Shown: in pieces, positions 50,631 through 59,428 of the stretch
Layout: each line of letters opens with the position of its first letter
Numbering within the stretch: position 1 is the first letter of the stretch
Assembly (NCBI RefSeq): GCF_943192915.1
Contig: NZ_CALPCD010000001.1
Span: forward strand, 372,001 to 436,000
Reading direction: 5' to 3'
From: Anaerotardibacter muris
GTDB lineage: Bacteria > Actinomycetota > Coriobacteriia > Coriobacteriales > Eggerthellaceae
DNA length: 64,000 nt
Program-made: the position numbers and the translations under genes
The notes under the pieces: model-generated
What the model was told of the DNA's origin: nothing
The model's database searches: none
The model's input: only the letters and a program-made list of their open reading frames with translations

Positions 50631-51704
50631 GTGGCGCTTTCTATTGGCATCGTTGGACTTCCGAATGTGGGCAAATCTACTTTGTTCACGGCGCTTACCA
50701 ATAAGGGTGGGCTGGCAGCTAACTATCCGTTCGCTACTATCGAGCCGAACGTGGGCATCGTGCCAGTGCCCGATGCGCGCATGGATCGCCTGGCCGAGAT
50801 CGACAACCCCGACCGCATCGTTCCAGCCACCGTCGAATTCGTTGACATCGCAGGCCTGGTCGAGGGCGCTTCCCAAGGTGAAGGCCTGGGCAACCAGTTC
50901 TTGCACAACATTCGCGAAACTGATGCGATCTGTGAAGTGGTGCGTTTCTTCAGCGACCCTGACGTGACGCATGTTTCAGGCAAGGTCGATCCCACGAGCG
51001 ATGTTGAGACCATCAAGACCGAGCTGGTGCTTGCCGACCTGGCTACCATCGAAAAGGCTAAGCCCCGCCTGGAGAAAGAAGCGAAGCGCGGCAAGGATGC
51101 ACAGAAGAAGCTTGATGCGGTGCTGAAGGTGGAAGAGGGCTTGAACGAAGGCAAGCGCGCGCTGCAGCTTGACTTGAGCGACGAGGAGCGCGACCTGATC
51201 TATGACCTACATCTGCTAACCATGAAGCCGATGCTCTACATCGCCAACGTTGACGAAGATGCGCTCAATGCAGACTTAGCAGAGATCGACGGCGTTACGC
51301 CCGTGCCCATCAGCGCGAAGATCGAAGCTGAAGTTGCTGAACTGGCCGAGGTCGACCCCGAAGAAGCCGCTAGCTACTTGAACGACCTGGGGCTTGAAGA
51401 GTCTGGCCTGGCGCGCTTGGTACGTGAAGCATACAAGCTGTTAGGGCTGCAAAGCTTCTTCACCAGCGGCCCCATGGAAGTGCGCGCATGGACCATTCCC
51501 ATTGGTGCGAAGGCTCCGCAGGCTGCGGGCACGATCCATACCGATTTCGAGCGCGGCTTCATCAAGGCTGAAACTGCCAGCTTCGAGGATTATTCCCAGT
51601 ACAACGGTGAAAAAGGTTGCCGCGACGCAGGCCGCCTGCGCCAAGAAGGCAAAGACTACGTGGTCCAAGACGGCGACGTAATGCACTTCAAGTTCAACGT
51701 CTAA
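50631..51704 (+). CDS. ychF: Redox-regulated ATPase YchF (Obg family)
   Basis: 357 aa. GTG at 50631 (MALSIGIVGLPNVGKST) is chosen because AAGGAG lies six bases upstream; the frame stays open 47 codons further up through REP-like DNA and is not expected to be translated. G motifs: GLPNVGKS (G1), DIAGLVEGASQGEGLG (G3), altered G4 typical of an ATPase (NVDED), then coiled coil 130-195 and a C-terminal TGS domain (IPIGAKAPQAAGTIHTDFE...). A 70S-ribosome-associated stress regulator in other bacteria. Confidence 0.96.
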   Translation: MALSIGIVGLPNVGKSTLFTALTNKGGLAANYPFATIEPNVGIVPVPDARMDRLAEIDNPDRIVPATVEFVDIAGLVEGASQGEGLGNQFLHNIRETDAICEVVRFFSDPDVTHVSGKVDPTSDVETIKTELVLADLATIEKAKPRLEKEAKRGKDAQKKLDAVLKVEEGLNEGKRALQLDLSDEERDLIYDLHLLTMKPMLYIANVDEDALNADLAEIDGVTPVPISAKIEAEVAELAEVDPEEAASYLNDLGLEESGLARLVREAYKLLGLQSFFTSGPMEVRAWTIPIGAKAPQAAGTIHTDFERGFIKAETASFEDYSQYNGEKGCRDAGRLRQEGKDYVVQDGDVMHFKFNV

Positions 51705-51714
51705 TAAGCTCGTA

Positions 51715-51807
51715 CACGAAACGGGACACTCGCGGGACGGGTATGAAACCTGTCACGCGAATGCGGGACTGTTTCGGACCTGTCCAGAAGATGTGTCACG
51801 TTTCCTG
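51715..51807. repeat. REP-like element A7 downstream of ychF
   Basis: CGAAACGGGACACTCGCGGG ... GGGACTGTTTCGGACCTGTC ... GTGTCACGTTTCCTG. Same arms as A6 with a partly duplicated centre; ends near the symporter stop codon. Confidence 0.8.
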
Positions 51808-51823
51808 AGATAGATCGAGTTCC

Positions 51824-53230
51824 CTACCCACCAATCCACGTGGTGACTAAGGGCATCCAGCCAGAAACGAGGATGACGATGATCAGGACGGGGACGCCGA
51901 TCTTCATCCAGTAGTAAAGGGCGCGCGGGAACTTCAGGCCCTTGCCCATGTTCGCTTCCTTCAGGAAATTCTCCCAACCCCAGCCGCGCTTACTCACGCA
52001 GAACAGCACGAAGATGAGCGAGCCGATGACCAGGATGTTATTCGATACCAGGAAGTCCTCGATGGCTTGGATGTTGCCGATGCCGGGCAGCTCGAAGCCC
52101 GACCACACGTTGAAGCCGAGCGCGCACGGCACGGACAGCAGCGGGATGAGCACGATGTTGATGGCAACCGCCTTCTTACGGCTGAAATTCCACTGGTCCA
52201 TCCAAAACGACAGGATGCCTTCGAATACTGCGATGACCGTGGAGATGGCTGCGAAGCCCATGAAGATGAAGAAGAGCGTAGCCCAAAGCTGCCCCATCCA
52301 CATCTGCTCGAACACGGCCGGCAGCGTAATGAACACCAGGCCAGGGCCCGAATCGGGCGAGACACCGAACGCGAAGCACGCTGGGAAGATGATCATGCCC
52401 GTAGCGAGCGCCACGAACGTATCGAGGCCAGCAATGCGCACCGCTTCGCCCGTTAGCGCGTAATCTTTATTGATGTAGCTGCCGAAGATCTCCATGGAGC
52501 CGATGCCGATGGACAGCGTGAAGAATGCCTGACCAAGGGCCGCGAACACCGCATCGCCGAAGGTTCCCCAACTGCTGAATATCTTGCTGAAATCGGGCAG
52601 CAGATAGAACGCGATGCCGTCGACCGCACCTTCGAGGGTGCATGCGCGGATGGCCAGCACCAAGATGAGCGCGAGCAGGCAGACCATCATCACCTTCGTG
52701 ATGCGCTCCACGCCTTTCTGCAGGCCAAGCGAGCACACCAAGAGCGCGATGGCGCAAGCGACTACCATCCAGGCGATCAGCTCGGAGGGGTTCGAAAGGA
52801 GCGACTCGAACAGCCCCGAGAGCGCACCCGCGGCGGCTGTTTCGCCTTCAGAGCCGATGCTGGCCAGGTTCGTGGTGGCCATCTTTGGAATGTAAGCCAA
52901 CATCCAGCCCGCGACCGTGGTATAGAACATCATCAGCAAGTAGAGGCCCGTGATGCCAAGCCACTTGAACACGTGCCAATGCGAGCGTGGCGGCTCAAGT
53001 TCGTCGAAGGCACGCGCGATAGATCGCTTGCTGGCACGACCGATGGAGAATTCCATGACCAAGATGGGTAGACCCAGGATAGCCAGGAAGATGAGGTAGA
53101 GGATGATGAACGCAGCGCCGCCGTATTCGCCAACGATGTATGGGAAACGCCACACGTTGCCCAGACCCACCGCGCAACCAGCGCTGATAAGGATGAAACC
53201 AAGGCGGGATTTGAATTGTTCGCGAGCCAT
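51824..53230 (-). CDS. Sodium-dependent transporter, NSS/SNF family
   Basis: 468 aa, about eleven to twelve membrane helices (LeuT fold). ATG at 53230 (MAREQFKSRLGF) has AAAGGAGCACG upstream; the longer frame upstream runs through tRNA-like DNA. Helix 1 SAGCAVGLGNVWRFPYIVGEYGG carries the sodium and substrate backbone motif; VMEFSIGR, AALGQAFFTLSIGIGSMEIFGSY (helix 6 region) and helix 8 FAAISTVIAVFEG fit the bacterial family. Co-transports an amino acid or amine with sodium; substrate unknown. Confidence 0.95.
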   Translation of the reverse strand: MAREQFKSRLGFILISAGCAVGLGNVWRFPYIVGEYGGAAFIILYLIFLAILGLPILVMEFSIGRASKRSIARAFDELEPPRSHWHVFKWLGITGLYLLMMFYTTVAGWMLAYIPKMATTNLASIGSEGETAAAGALSGLFESLLSNPSELIAWMVVACAIALLVCSLGLQKGVERITKVMMVCLLALILVLAIRACTLEGAVDGIAFYLLPDFSKIFSSWGTFGDAVFAALGQAFFTLSIGIGSMEIFGSYINKDYALTGEAVRIAGLDTFVALATGMIIFPACFAFGVSPDSGPGLVFITLPAVFEQMWMGQLWATLFFIFMGFAAISTVIAVFEGILSFWMDQWNFSRKKAVAINIVLIPLLSVPCALGFNVWSGFELPGIGNIQAIEDFLVSNNILVIGSLIFVLFCVSKRGWGWENFLKEANMGKGLKFPRALYYWMKIGVPVLIIVILVSGWMPLVTTWIGG

Positions 53231-53267
53231 CGTGCTCCTTTTGTTGAGGTCGAGGTGCTGGGGGTGC

Positions 53268-53330
53268 GTTGGGCGAACCAGCGACCTACGCACTCGTGAC
53301 CCACGCACTCGTAATGCGTTATGCACTGCA
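53268..53330 (-). repeat. Partial tRNA-Thr-like sequence, inverted relative to the tRNA
   Basis: On the minus strand TGCGTAGGTCGCTGGTTCG matches the variable-loop/T-arm part of the nearby tRNA-Thr with one difference, and the palindromic anticodon arm ACGCACTCGTAATGCGT occurs again next to it. The remainder of the 247-bp stretch up to the tRNA shows no gene. Confidence 0.6.
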
Positions 53331-53477
53331 TTTTCCAGCGAGATATATCGTAAAGGAACGCACGCAGATTCTACGAACGATGCGGCACTCGGCGGCGCGC
53401 GGTTGTATTTTTGGGCGTTTCTCGATATACTTCAAACCTGCTGTGCGGTCTGCGCTTTCGGCGCGGACGGTGAGCAT

Positions 53478-53553
53478 GCCAACGTGGCTCAGATGGTAGA
53501 GCAACGCACTCGTAATGCGTAGGTCGCGGGTTCGAGTCCCGCCGTTGGCTCCA
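53478..53553 (+). tRNA. tRNA-Thr (anticodon CGT)
   Basis: Cloverleaf can be drawn completely: acceptor GCCAACG / CGTTGGC, D-arm GCTC..GAGC, anticodon stem ACGCA / TGCGT around loop CTCGTAA (anticodon CGT, reads ACG), variable AGGTC, T-arm GCGGG-TTCGAGT-CCCGC, discriminator T and an encoded CCA (53551-53553). Confidence 0.97.
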
Positions 53554-53561
53554 TTAAAAGA

Positions 53562-53602
53562 CCAGGCCAGGGATTGTTCATTTCTCTGGCCTTCTTTTCT
53601 TT
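53562..53602 (+). terminator. Terminator of tRNA-Thr
   Basis: AGGCCAG ... CTGGCCT stem with TTCTTTTCTTT, nine bases after the tRNA. Confidence 0.8.
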
Positions 53603-53767
53603 GACACGCGGTTTTACGATAAAGACCACCAAGAGACCACAGTTAGTTCGCTCTCGAATGCCGTTAAGCGTTTCCTTAAGCACATCGTCGCGTCTATCTT
53701 GCTTACAAACGTGAAGATTTCGCGCGATGCAGGCGGCGGCTCGCAGCTTCAAGTAGCATAGAAACCC

Positions 53768-55516
53768 GTGAAGAACTTCGCTTACGACATACAACTTGGC
53801 TTTCTAGCGTTTCCGCTGGTAGCGCTGATCCTCGCGATCCCTTACGCGCTCTACCAGTACCGCCGCTTCGGCGCAATATCGATCTGGAAGACCTTCGTGG
53901 TGTTCACATTCATCCTGTATTGCCTGTGCGCGGTTTCACTTATCGTGTTCCCGCTACCCACCGACCGAAGCGCGGTAGTGGAGATCGCGCAAACGCCGCA
54001 GCTGCATCCCTTCAACGTGATCGAGCAGATTCGCGAACAGACCGACTTCAGCCTGAGCGATCGCAACACATGGGGCCCATTCCTGAAATCACAGGTGGTC
54101 TACGAAGCGATCTTCAACGTGATGCTTACCATCCCGCTTGGCGCATACCTGTGCTATCTGTTCCGCTGCCGCTGGTGGATGGCGCTGCTCATCGGGTTCG
54201 CTACCACGCTCATGTTCGAAACTTCGCAGCTCACGGGCTTATTCGGCGTGTATGACCACCCTTATCGTCTGTTCGATGTGGACGACCTTATCCTGAATAC
54301 AACGGGCACCATGATCGGCTTTTGGCTGATGATCCCCATTTCATGGGCGCTGCCGAGCATGACCGAGGTGAACGAGCGATCAGTCGAAAAGGGTGTGAGC
54401 CGCGCGACCGTAACGCGCCGCGCGCTGGCGCTGCTGGTCGACCTTGCTGTGCTTGCAGTTTGCTTCGCTGTGGCGTGGATCTTGCTGAGCCCGACCGATG
54501 CCCAGATTGCGAAGTCACTGGCGATCGATCCGTCTCGTGCAGGCGCGAAGACGCTCGCCTTCCGCTTCATCGGCGGCTTGGTTGCCGACCCCATGACAGC
54601 CGTTTTGATCGGGCTTGTTATTGCCGCGGTGCTGTTCGCGGTGATACCCATGTTCTCGAGAGGGCGCACTATCGGCAAGGCGCTGGTGGGTCTGCGCATC
54701 GTGAAAGCCGATGGGCAGGATGCGCCGTTGGCTAGCTATTGGGTGCGCTTCGGCGCGACTGCGCTGGTGTGCCTGCTGCCCCTTGTTGTGGTGGTGCTCG
54801 CTCCTGAAGAGATCGAAGGCGTGAGCAGCAATACGCTGTTCCAGATGGTCGGGTTGATCGCGGTAGTTTGGGCTGGTACGGTGATCGGTCGCGCCATCGG
54901 TTCTGCGAGCGGCCGCCCCTACGTGTCTTTGAGCGAGGTTGTTTCGGACACGCGCACGGTGCCCGCGAAGCAGGTTGCTGCGGGCGGGGCTGATTCACGA
55001 CTGAACCGCGAGGCGACCACGAATGCGCAGCCGCAGCAAACTACGGCGCAGGCACCACAGGCCGCCCGCCAAAGCGCTCATGCTAACGCTCGAACGCAAC
55101 AAGCTCCAAAGCAGGCACCCATGCCTCAGGCCGATCATGCACAAGCTGAACGAACCGCAAACGACGACTACGGCAAGCAGGCCGCGCTCGACAGCCTCAT
55201 GGGCGTGAATTACGACGAGCAGCATCCCTCTCCAAGCGAGCATCCTGCTGATGCTCCCACCAGCGTTATTGCTTCTGCCGGGACCGCGGACACCCCACAC
55301 TCTTCTATCGATAGCAGTCGAGCAGCAACTCAGATTATCGCCGACAGCGGCGCTGAGACCCGCGTCCTATCTGGCAACAATTCCCCTACTCAAATGATCG
55401 GCGATGCCACCCTAGGCGAAGAAACCGAGCTTATCACCAATCCCGAAGTTCACCGTCAAATTCGTCGCGACCAACGTCCCGACGCCGGCAGCACCCAGGT
55501 TTTCAAGAAGCAATAA
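53768..55516 (+). CDS. VanZ-like/RDD-domain membrane protein with disordered tail
   Basis: 582 aa, apparent GTG start with only a weak upstream site. Residues 1-195 are a VanZ-type domain: helix, PLPTDRSA, a loop with HPFNVIEQ, then GAYLCYLFRCRW, FETSQLTG and DVDDLILNTTGTMIGF. Residues about 215-400 are an RDD domain (RRALALLVDLAVLAV, TIGKALVGLRIVKADG). The last 180 residues are low complexity, Gln/Ala/Thr rich, with several 'TQxI/xxETR' repeats that could be phosphorylation sites. VanZ proteins alter glycopeptide susceptibility in enterococci; here role is unknown. The two-domain combination is uncommon. Confidence 0.88.
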   Translation: MKNFAYDIQLGFLAFPLVALILAIPYALYQYRRFGAISIWKTFVVFTFILYCLCAVSLIVFPLPTDRSAVVEIAQTPQLHPFNVIEQIREQTDFSLSDRNTWGPFLKSQVVYEAIFNVMLTIPLGAYLCYLFRCRWWMALLIGFATTLMFETSQLTGLFGVYDHPYRLFDVDDLILNTTGTMIGFWLMIPISWALPSMTEVNERSVEKGVSRATVTRRALALLVDLAVLAVCFAVAWILLSPTDAQIAKSLAIDPSRAGAKTLAFRFIGGLVADPMTAVLIGLVIAAVLFAVIPMFSRGRTIGKALVGLRIVKADGQDAPLASYWVRFGATALVCLLPLVVVVLAPEEIEGVSSNTLFQMVGLIAVVWAGTVIGRAIGSASGRPYVSLSEVVSDTRTVPAKQVAAGGADSRLNREATTNAQPQQTTAQAPQAARQSAHANARTQQAPKQAPMPQADHAQAERTANDDYGKQAALDSLMGVNYDEQHPSPSEHPADAPTSVIASAGTADTPHSSIDSSRAATQIIADSGAETRVLSGNNSPTQMIGDATLGEETELITNPEVHRQIRRDQRPDAGSTQVFKKQ

Positions 55517-55605
55517 ACTCGGGGCGGTTCAGCCCTACAGCACCAGCAATACACCACATTCAGCACTGTTGTATCATGGAGAAAAGCATTCACAAAGGGG
55601 GCACC

Positions 55606-56043
55606 ATGGCAGTGAAAGTACCTTTGAAGGTTGGCGACAAGCAGTCGTTCACCAAGACGATCAGCGAGTCCGACGTGTATCAATTCGCAGGGATCACTGG
55701 CGATTTCAGTCCGTTTCACATCAACGAGGAATACATGAAGGGCACGCAGTATGGCAACCGCATCGCGCATGGCGTACTAACCTTCGCACTTTCAAGCACC
55801 GCGTCGACGCTCATTCACCAGCCCTACGACGACGAATGTCCCGTCGCCTCCTACGGCTACGACCACGTGCGTTTCACCGGCCCCGTCTATTTCGGCGACA
55901 CCATCACTTGCAACTACGAGGTGGTCAGCGTTGACGAAGAAACCGGCAAGACCGTCGCCAAAGTCGAGATCATAAATCAAAACGGCGACACCGTCTGTGT
56001 CGCCGAACATATCCTGAAGTTTTTGGAATTTAGCGCTAGCTAA
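55606..56043 (+). CDS. MaoC-like dehydratase / (R)-specific enoyl-CoA hydratase
   Basis: 145 aa hot-dog fold hydratase; ATG at 55606 (MAVKVPLKVGDK) follows AAAGGGGGCACC. The hydratase-2 motif with catalytic Asp and His is present: FAGITGDFSPFHINEEY and RIAHGVLTFAL. VRFTGPVYFGDTITCNYEV matches the substrate-facing strand. Likely hydrates an enoyl-CoA or acts on an acyl-thioester; the pathway is not clear from neighbours. Overlaps the 3' end of the convergent aroD by eight bases. Confidence 0.93.
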   Translation: MAVKVPLKVGDKQSFTKTISESDVYQFAGITGDFSPFHINEEYMKGTQYGNRIAHGVLTFALSSTASTLIHQPYDDECPVASYGYDHVRFTGPVYFGDTITCNYEVVSVDEETGKTVAKVEIINQNGDTVCVAEHILKFLEFSAS

Positions 56044-56800
56044 GAATATCGTGCACCTTGTTCATGATGTCGCGTGCGACCGCAACATCAACCTGGCCAG
56101 GAGCCGAAGAATCCTCCAGCGCGCAGAACGTTAGGTCGCTGCCATAGTATTCGCCCATGATGCGCGTGATGGAGCCATACTTGCCCATGGCCATGGTAAG
56201 CGTGGGGCCGTCCGTATGAAGACGGCGAACTTCCTCGGTCGCTTCCATCAGCTTGAACGCATCGGTCACATCGTGCGCCATGACCGCACATTTGGGGATG
56301 TCCGCCCCCATGTCGAGCATGTGCGTCATAAGGTTGACCATCCACTCCTTGGACGGCGTGCCCTTGAAATTGTGATAGGAAACCAGCGCCAGAACGTCGT
56401 GCGCATGCGCGCAATCGACTAGCTCCATAACAGCCTCGTCGCCGATCCATGTCTCGATATCCACCAGGTCCAAGCAGCCGCTCTCGATAAGAGCCTTATT
56501 TAGAGCAACATACTCCTCAACCGCAAGCGTGTCCTGTCCGCCCTGACTCTCGCTACGGAACGTGAACAACAGTGGATGCTCGGTCAGTGCAGCAGCGATC
56601 TTCTTCCCCTGCTCCACCATCGCAGCAGGATCGCGGCGGCTCGCATTGAAGTCCCCACGCCACTCAAAGCACTCCACCCCAGCAGCTTTGCCTTTTTCAA
56701 TAACGCTCAAGCACTCATCAACATCAGCGCCCATGACTGAAATGATAGTCTTCGGCGCACCTTCACCAAGAACAGTACCTTTGATTTCTATTCCTGCCAT
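56036..56800 (-). CDS. aroD: 3-dehydroquinate dehydratase, type I
   Basis: Third step of the shikimate pathway, Schiff-base mechanism; 254 aa. AAGAGGGGTTAGAT precedes the ATG. Motifs: ECFEWRGD (substrate Glu/Arg), VSYHNFKGTP (catalytic His), IPKCAVMAHD (Schiff-base Lys), and MAMGKYGSITRIMGEYYGSDLTF at the C-terminus. Stand-alone gene; other aro genes are not in the window. Confidence 0.96.
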   Translation of the reverse strand: MAGIEIKGTVLGEGAPKTIISVMGADVDECLSVIEKGKAAGVECFEWRGDFNASRRDPAAMVEQGKKIAAALTEHPLLFTFRSESQGGQDTLAVEEYVALNKALIESGCLDLVDIETWIGDEAVMELVDCAHAHDVLALVSYHNFKGTPSKEWMVNLMTHMLDMGADIPKCAVMAHDVTDAFKLMEATEEVRRLHTDGPTLTMAMGKYGSITRIMGEYYGSDLTFCALEDSSAPGQVDVAVARDIMNKVHDILS

Positions 56801-56836
56801 ATCTAACCCCTCTTAACAGCTAGCTTCCTTGGTCAA

Positions 56837-58099
56837 TTACTTTGCATCTCTATAGTACCTTGTTCGGAAGCTTTCATTCATCACCACTTCACAGGCAGGC
56901 GAAAGACCCACAAGCACTATACGTCGCAAAAAGCCGAGGAAGGAAAGCGAATCGACCAAATCGGAAACGAGCTGATCCGCAAACGACGCGCTTATGATGC
57001 TAATGCCACTGAAATCTAACACGCACGTACCTGGAATAGATCGACAAAGATTAAGAACCACATTTGCAAAAAACGCACCTTCGGCCCTTGATCCACAACC
57101 ACGGGTTTCACTAGCTACAAGGATCTTTGATCCGGTCTCGTCATCGAGCAAATGGTTTTCGGTCCATAAATCTGTATGAGCATATCCCAAAGCATCAGCT
57201 AGAGAAATATCCTCTTTACAATCGATCTGAAAATCTACGAGCGTTGTTCCGCTCTTGAATTTACCAACCTTTGCAAACGAGGGTTTTATGATTCCTTGAT
57301 CCGCTTTGCGGACTGAATGAAGCGCCCCATCCGACATAAGCGTGAACGAACCTGATGACGTAAGAACATAATTCTCCATCATCCACAAACCATTTCCTGC
57401 ACCGCCGCCGCTTGTAACGCCGCGCATGAGAGCTTTCTCTAGTCCTTCGCTTGCGCTACTAATCGAAATACCGCCCTCTCTTAAGGAGGCAGTAATTCCT
57501 TGCCCTGCGTCATAAACTGCAACAGCAATTTGCCCTTCATGCTTATGATGCTGGGCCATAACAAAGCCGGCGGCCTCTTTAGAATCGCCTCTCGGTATCG
57601 AATGAACGAGAGTGTTGTCCATTACCTCGTTCAAAGCTAGCTCAAGCCCCAGAAGAACATCCTTCCCCATCTTGTCGGAACGGCGAAGTGAGCTCATTAT
57701 TCCATCAACAATTTGAGATTGAGTCTCTTGAGTAAACTTCCAAACCTTGTTCAAAAACGAATGCGGCGGAGAAAGTTTATCTAATTCATATGGTGTAATA
57801 ACCCCTGCGTGTGCAAGCATTCCTGAATTGCTCCAGCTTTTTGCAGGGGTAAAGTCGAAACCATAAACCGCTCTATAATAATCGATCACACCCGCTAGTG
57901 GTACGCAAACATTCGGATAGCAACCGCTTGAGCCCTTCTTTACCCTCAGTTTTACTTTGGTTAGTCCCGATCTTCGCGCAGATTCGAGCTTTTTCGACAG
58001 ATGCCTTGAAGCCGCTTTTTTATTCGTGTCGACATCGACATTTACATGAAAGCTACGCGCTGATGGCGAATTTGTATCCTTAGCGGTTTCTTCAGGCAT
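56837..58099 (-). CDS. GHKL ATPase fused to STAS-like (DUF4325-type) domain
   Basis: 420 aa; ATG at 58099 behind GCGAGGAATT. Residues about 150-290 show a GHKL/HATPase fold: LGLELALNEVMDNTLVHS (N box), VYDAGQGI (G1), GGGAGNGLWMMENYV (G2). Residues about 340-415 (FFANVVLNLCRSIPGTCVLD, FSGISIISASFADQLV) match STAS-like DUF4325 proteins. No kinase dimerisation or membrane segment. Such ATPase-STAS proteins resemble anti-sigma/anti-anti-sigma switches in one chain. It is divergent from an AT-rich zinc-ribbon gene of unknown function. Role uncertain. Confidence 0.85.
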   Translation of the reverse strand: MPEETAKDTNSPSARSFHVNVDVDTNKKAASRHLSKKLESARRSGLTKVKLRVKKGSSGCYPNVCVPLAGVIDYYRAVYGFDFTPAKSWSNSGMLAHAGVITPYELDKLSPPHSFLNKVWKFTQETQSQIVDGIMSSLRRSDKMGKDVLLGLELALNEVMDNTLVHSIPRGDSKEAAGFVMAQHHKHEGQIAVAVYDAGQGITASLREGGISISSASEGLEKALMRGVTSGGGAGNGLWMMENYVLTSSGSFTLMSDGALHSVRKADQGIIKPSFAKVGKFKSGTTLVDFQIDCKEDISLADALGYAHTDLWTENHLLDDETGSKILVASETRGCGSRAEGAFFANVVLNLCRSIPGTCVLDFSGISIISASFADQLVSDLVDSLSFLGFLRRIVLVGLSPACEVVMNESFRTRYYRDAK

Positions 58100-58133
58100 A
58101 ATTCCTCGCAAGATGTTATTATAGACACGTGAA

Positions 58134-58184
58134 ATCCCCCGGGCCTAGGCTTTTGCATGCAAACTTCGGGGGATATATTTTTGT
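58134..58184. promoter_or_regulatory. Inverted repeat between divergent genes
   Basis: Perfect arms ATCCCCCG (58134-58141) and CGGGGGAT (58167-58174) 25 bases apart, followed by ATATTTTTGTCTTC. In the 165-bp divergent intergenic region; could be a regulator site or a terminator-like hairpin. Confidence 0.45.
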
Positions 58185-58264
58185 CTTCTTTCAGTACTAT
58201 ATACTAAGTATTTACTGTTTTATCAATTTTACAGTTAATTTTGGTATAGCAAGGTTTAGAGCAA

Positions 58265-59407
58265 ATGAAGTTTACTTTTATCAATGAAAGCAAGGGGTTT
58301 ATCGATAAAAAAGATATTGTTCAGGACGAAAAGTACAACATTCGTTCAATGATCATTTCTATGTTAGAAGTTCGAACTGCCAAAGATTTTATAAAATTAA
58401 CGACTACTCTACCTTACTCTTTTTTCGCTAAATATTTCTTTGAAATAGACCTAGAAGAAAATATAGAAGACATACTTTCCGTTAATGAGAATTACTGCTT
58501 CAAAGGAAGCATAGAAGCCGCCACTCAGAAATATTTCATCGATATAGATTATCTTGATGAGCTTGTAGTGCGAGAAGGCGTATTAGGAAATGCCATACGA
58601 AAACCATCCGAATACCGCGATGGTGATATCGATGAGATAATTAAGTCTAACGGTCGCTATGAATATATATTTTTGTCTTCAATAGATGAATTCATACAAA
58701 ATGCTCAACGCCTACTTTTTCTCGCCGCTCTAGCTTCACGAAGCGAAGTTGATGGATTTCTCGAAAGAAAATCTATAGGCAACAACACTAACGCACAGAT
58801 CGTACGATCCGGTCTTTGTATTAGCTCCGACTATCACTCTGAACGCGGAGCAGAATCGGCGCTGCACGCCCTCTTTGACTCAAACGAGATTACGACAATA
58901 ACTGAAACCATTAAAGCCCTCGACGATGAAGCCTACAACATGCTCGCCAAAGGCAGATACTCATACCTGAACAAGCCTTTTATCGTAAAAGAGAGTATGA
59001 CAGACTCAGAAATTGCCGCATTCATCTTTACTTGGTTTATGAACGCGCTTTTTGAAGACAACTATGAAGCATACTATTCTTGCAACACATTTAAAGTTGA
59101 TTTCGAAAATGGTAGGTTCACAGTCCGCAATGCCCGTAATCCTGTCCAAGAGTTCTATTACGAGATTGCAAAATTCGCGGAGTCGGGTGTTCCTAAGCTC
59201 TGCGCCAACTGCGGGCGGGTCTTTGTCGACGATAAATCGCGTGGGACTGAAGCATTATATTGCTCAAGAAGCTGCAACACGCAAGCCTCTAACAAACGTA
59301 AGGACTTAGCAAAACAATACAAAAAGGCGAGTGTGCCGGTCGAAAAGGCTATAGCAAAGATTGGCGCAAAATACGAAAAAAGTATTCGAAGCTGGTATCA
59401 AGATTAA
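58265..59407 (+). CDS. Unknown AT-rich protein with C-terminal zinc ribbon
   Basis: 380 aa, noticeably richer in A/T, Asn, Ile and Lys codons than the housekeeping genes, suggesting recent acquisition. Residues 1-310 are mostly helical with no motif I recognise. Near residues 318-345 a putative zinc site LCANCGRVFVDD ... YCSRSCNT (CxxC...CxxxC) followed by a basic helix KRKDLAKQYKKA resembles the CGNR-type or treble-clef nucleic-acid-binding tails. Intact frame, weak ribosome site. Divergent from the ATPase-STAS gene; a functional pair is possible but unproven. Confidence 0.75.
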   Translation: MKFTFINESKGFIDKKDIVQDEKYNIRSMIISMLEVRTAKDFIKLTTTLPYSFFAKYFFEIDLEENIEDILSVNENYCFKGSIEAATQKYFIDIDYLDELVVREGVLGNAIRKPSEYRDGDIDEIIKSNGRYEYIFLSSIDEFIQNAQRLLFLAALASRSEVDGFLERKSIGNNTNAQIVRSGLCISSDYHSERGAESALHALFDSNEITTITETIKALDDEAYNMLAKGRYSYLNKPFIVKESMTDSEIAAFIFTWFMNALFEDNYEAYYSCNTFKVDFENGRFTVRNARNPVQEFYYEIAKFAESGVPKLCANCGRVFVDDKSRGTEALYCSRSCNTQASNKRKDLAKQYKKASVPVEKAIAKIGAKYEKSIRSWYQD

Positions 59408-59428
59408 GTCGAGTGCACTTTTTATTTA

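Noticed and set aside
53489..53794. 101-codon minus-strand frame covering the tRNA and its terminator
   Set aside because: It runs through the tRNA-Thr gene and terminator; faint likeness of its middle to an integrase C-terminus is not enough to call a gene.
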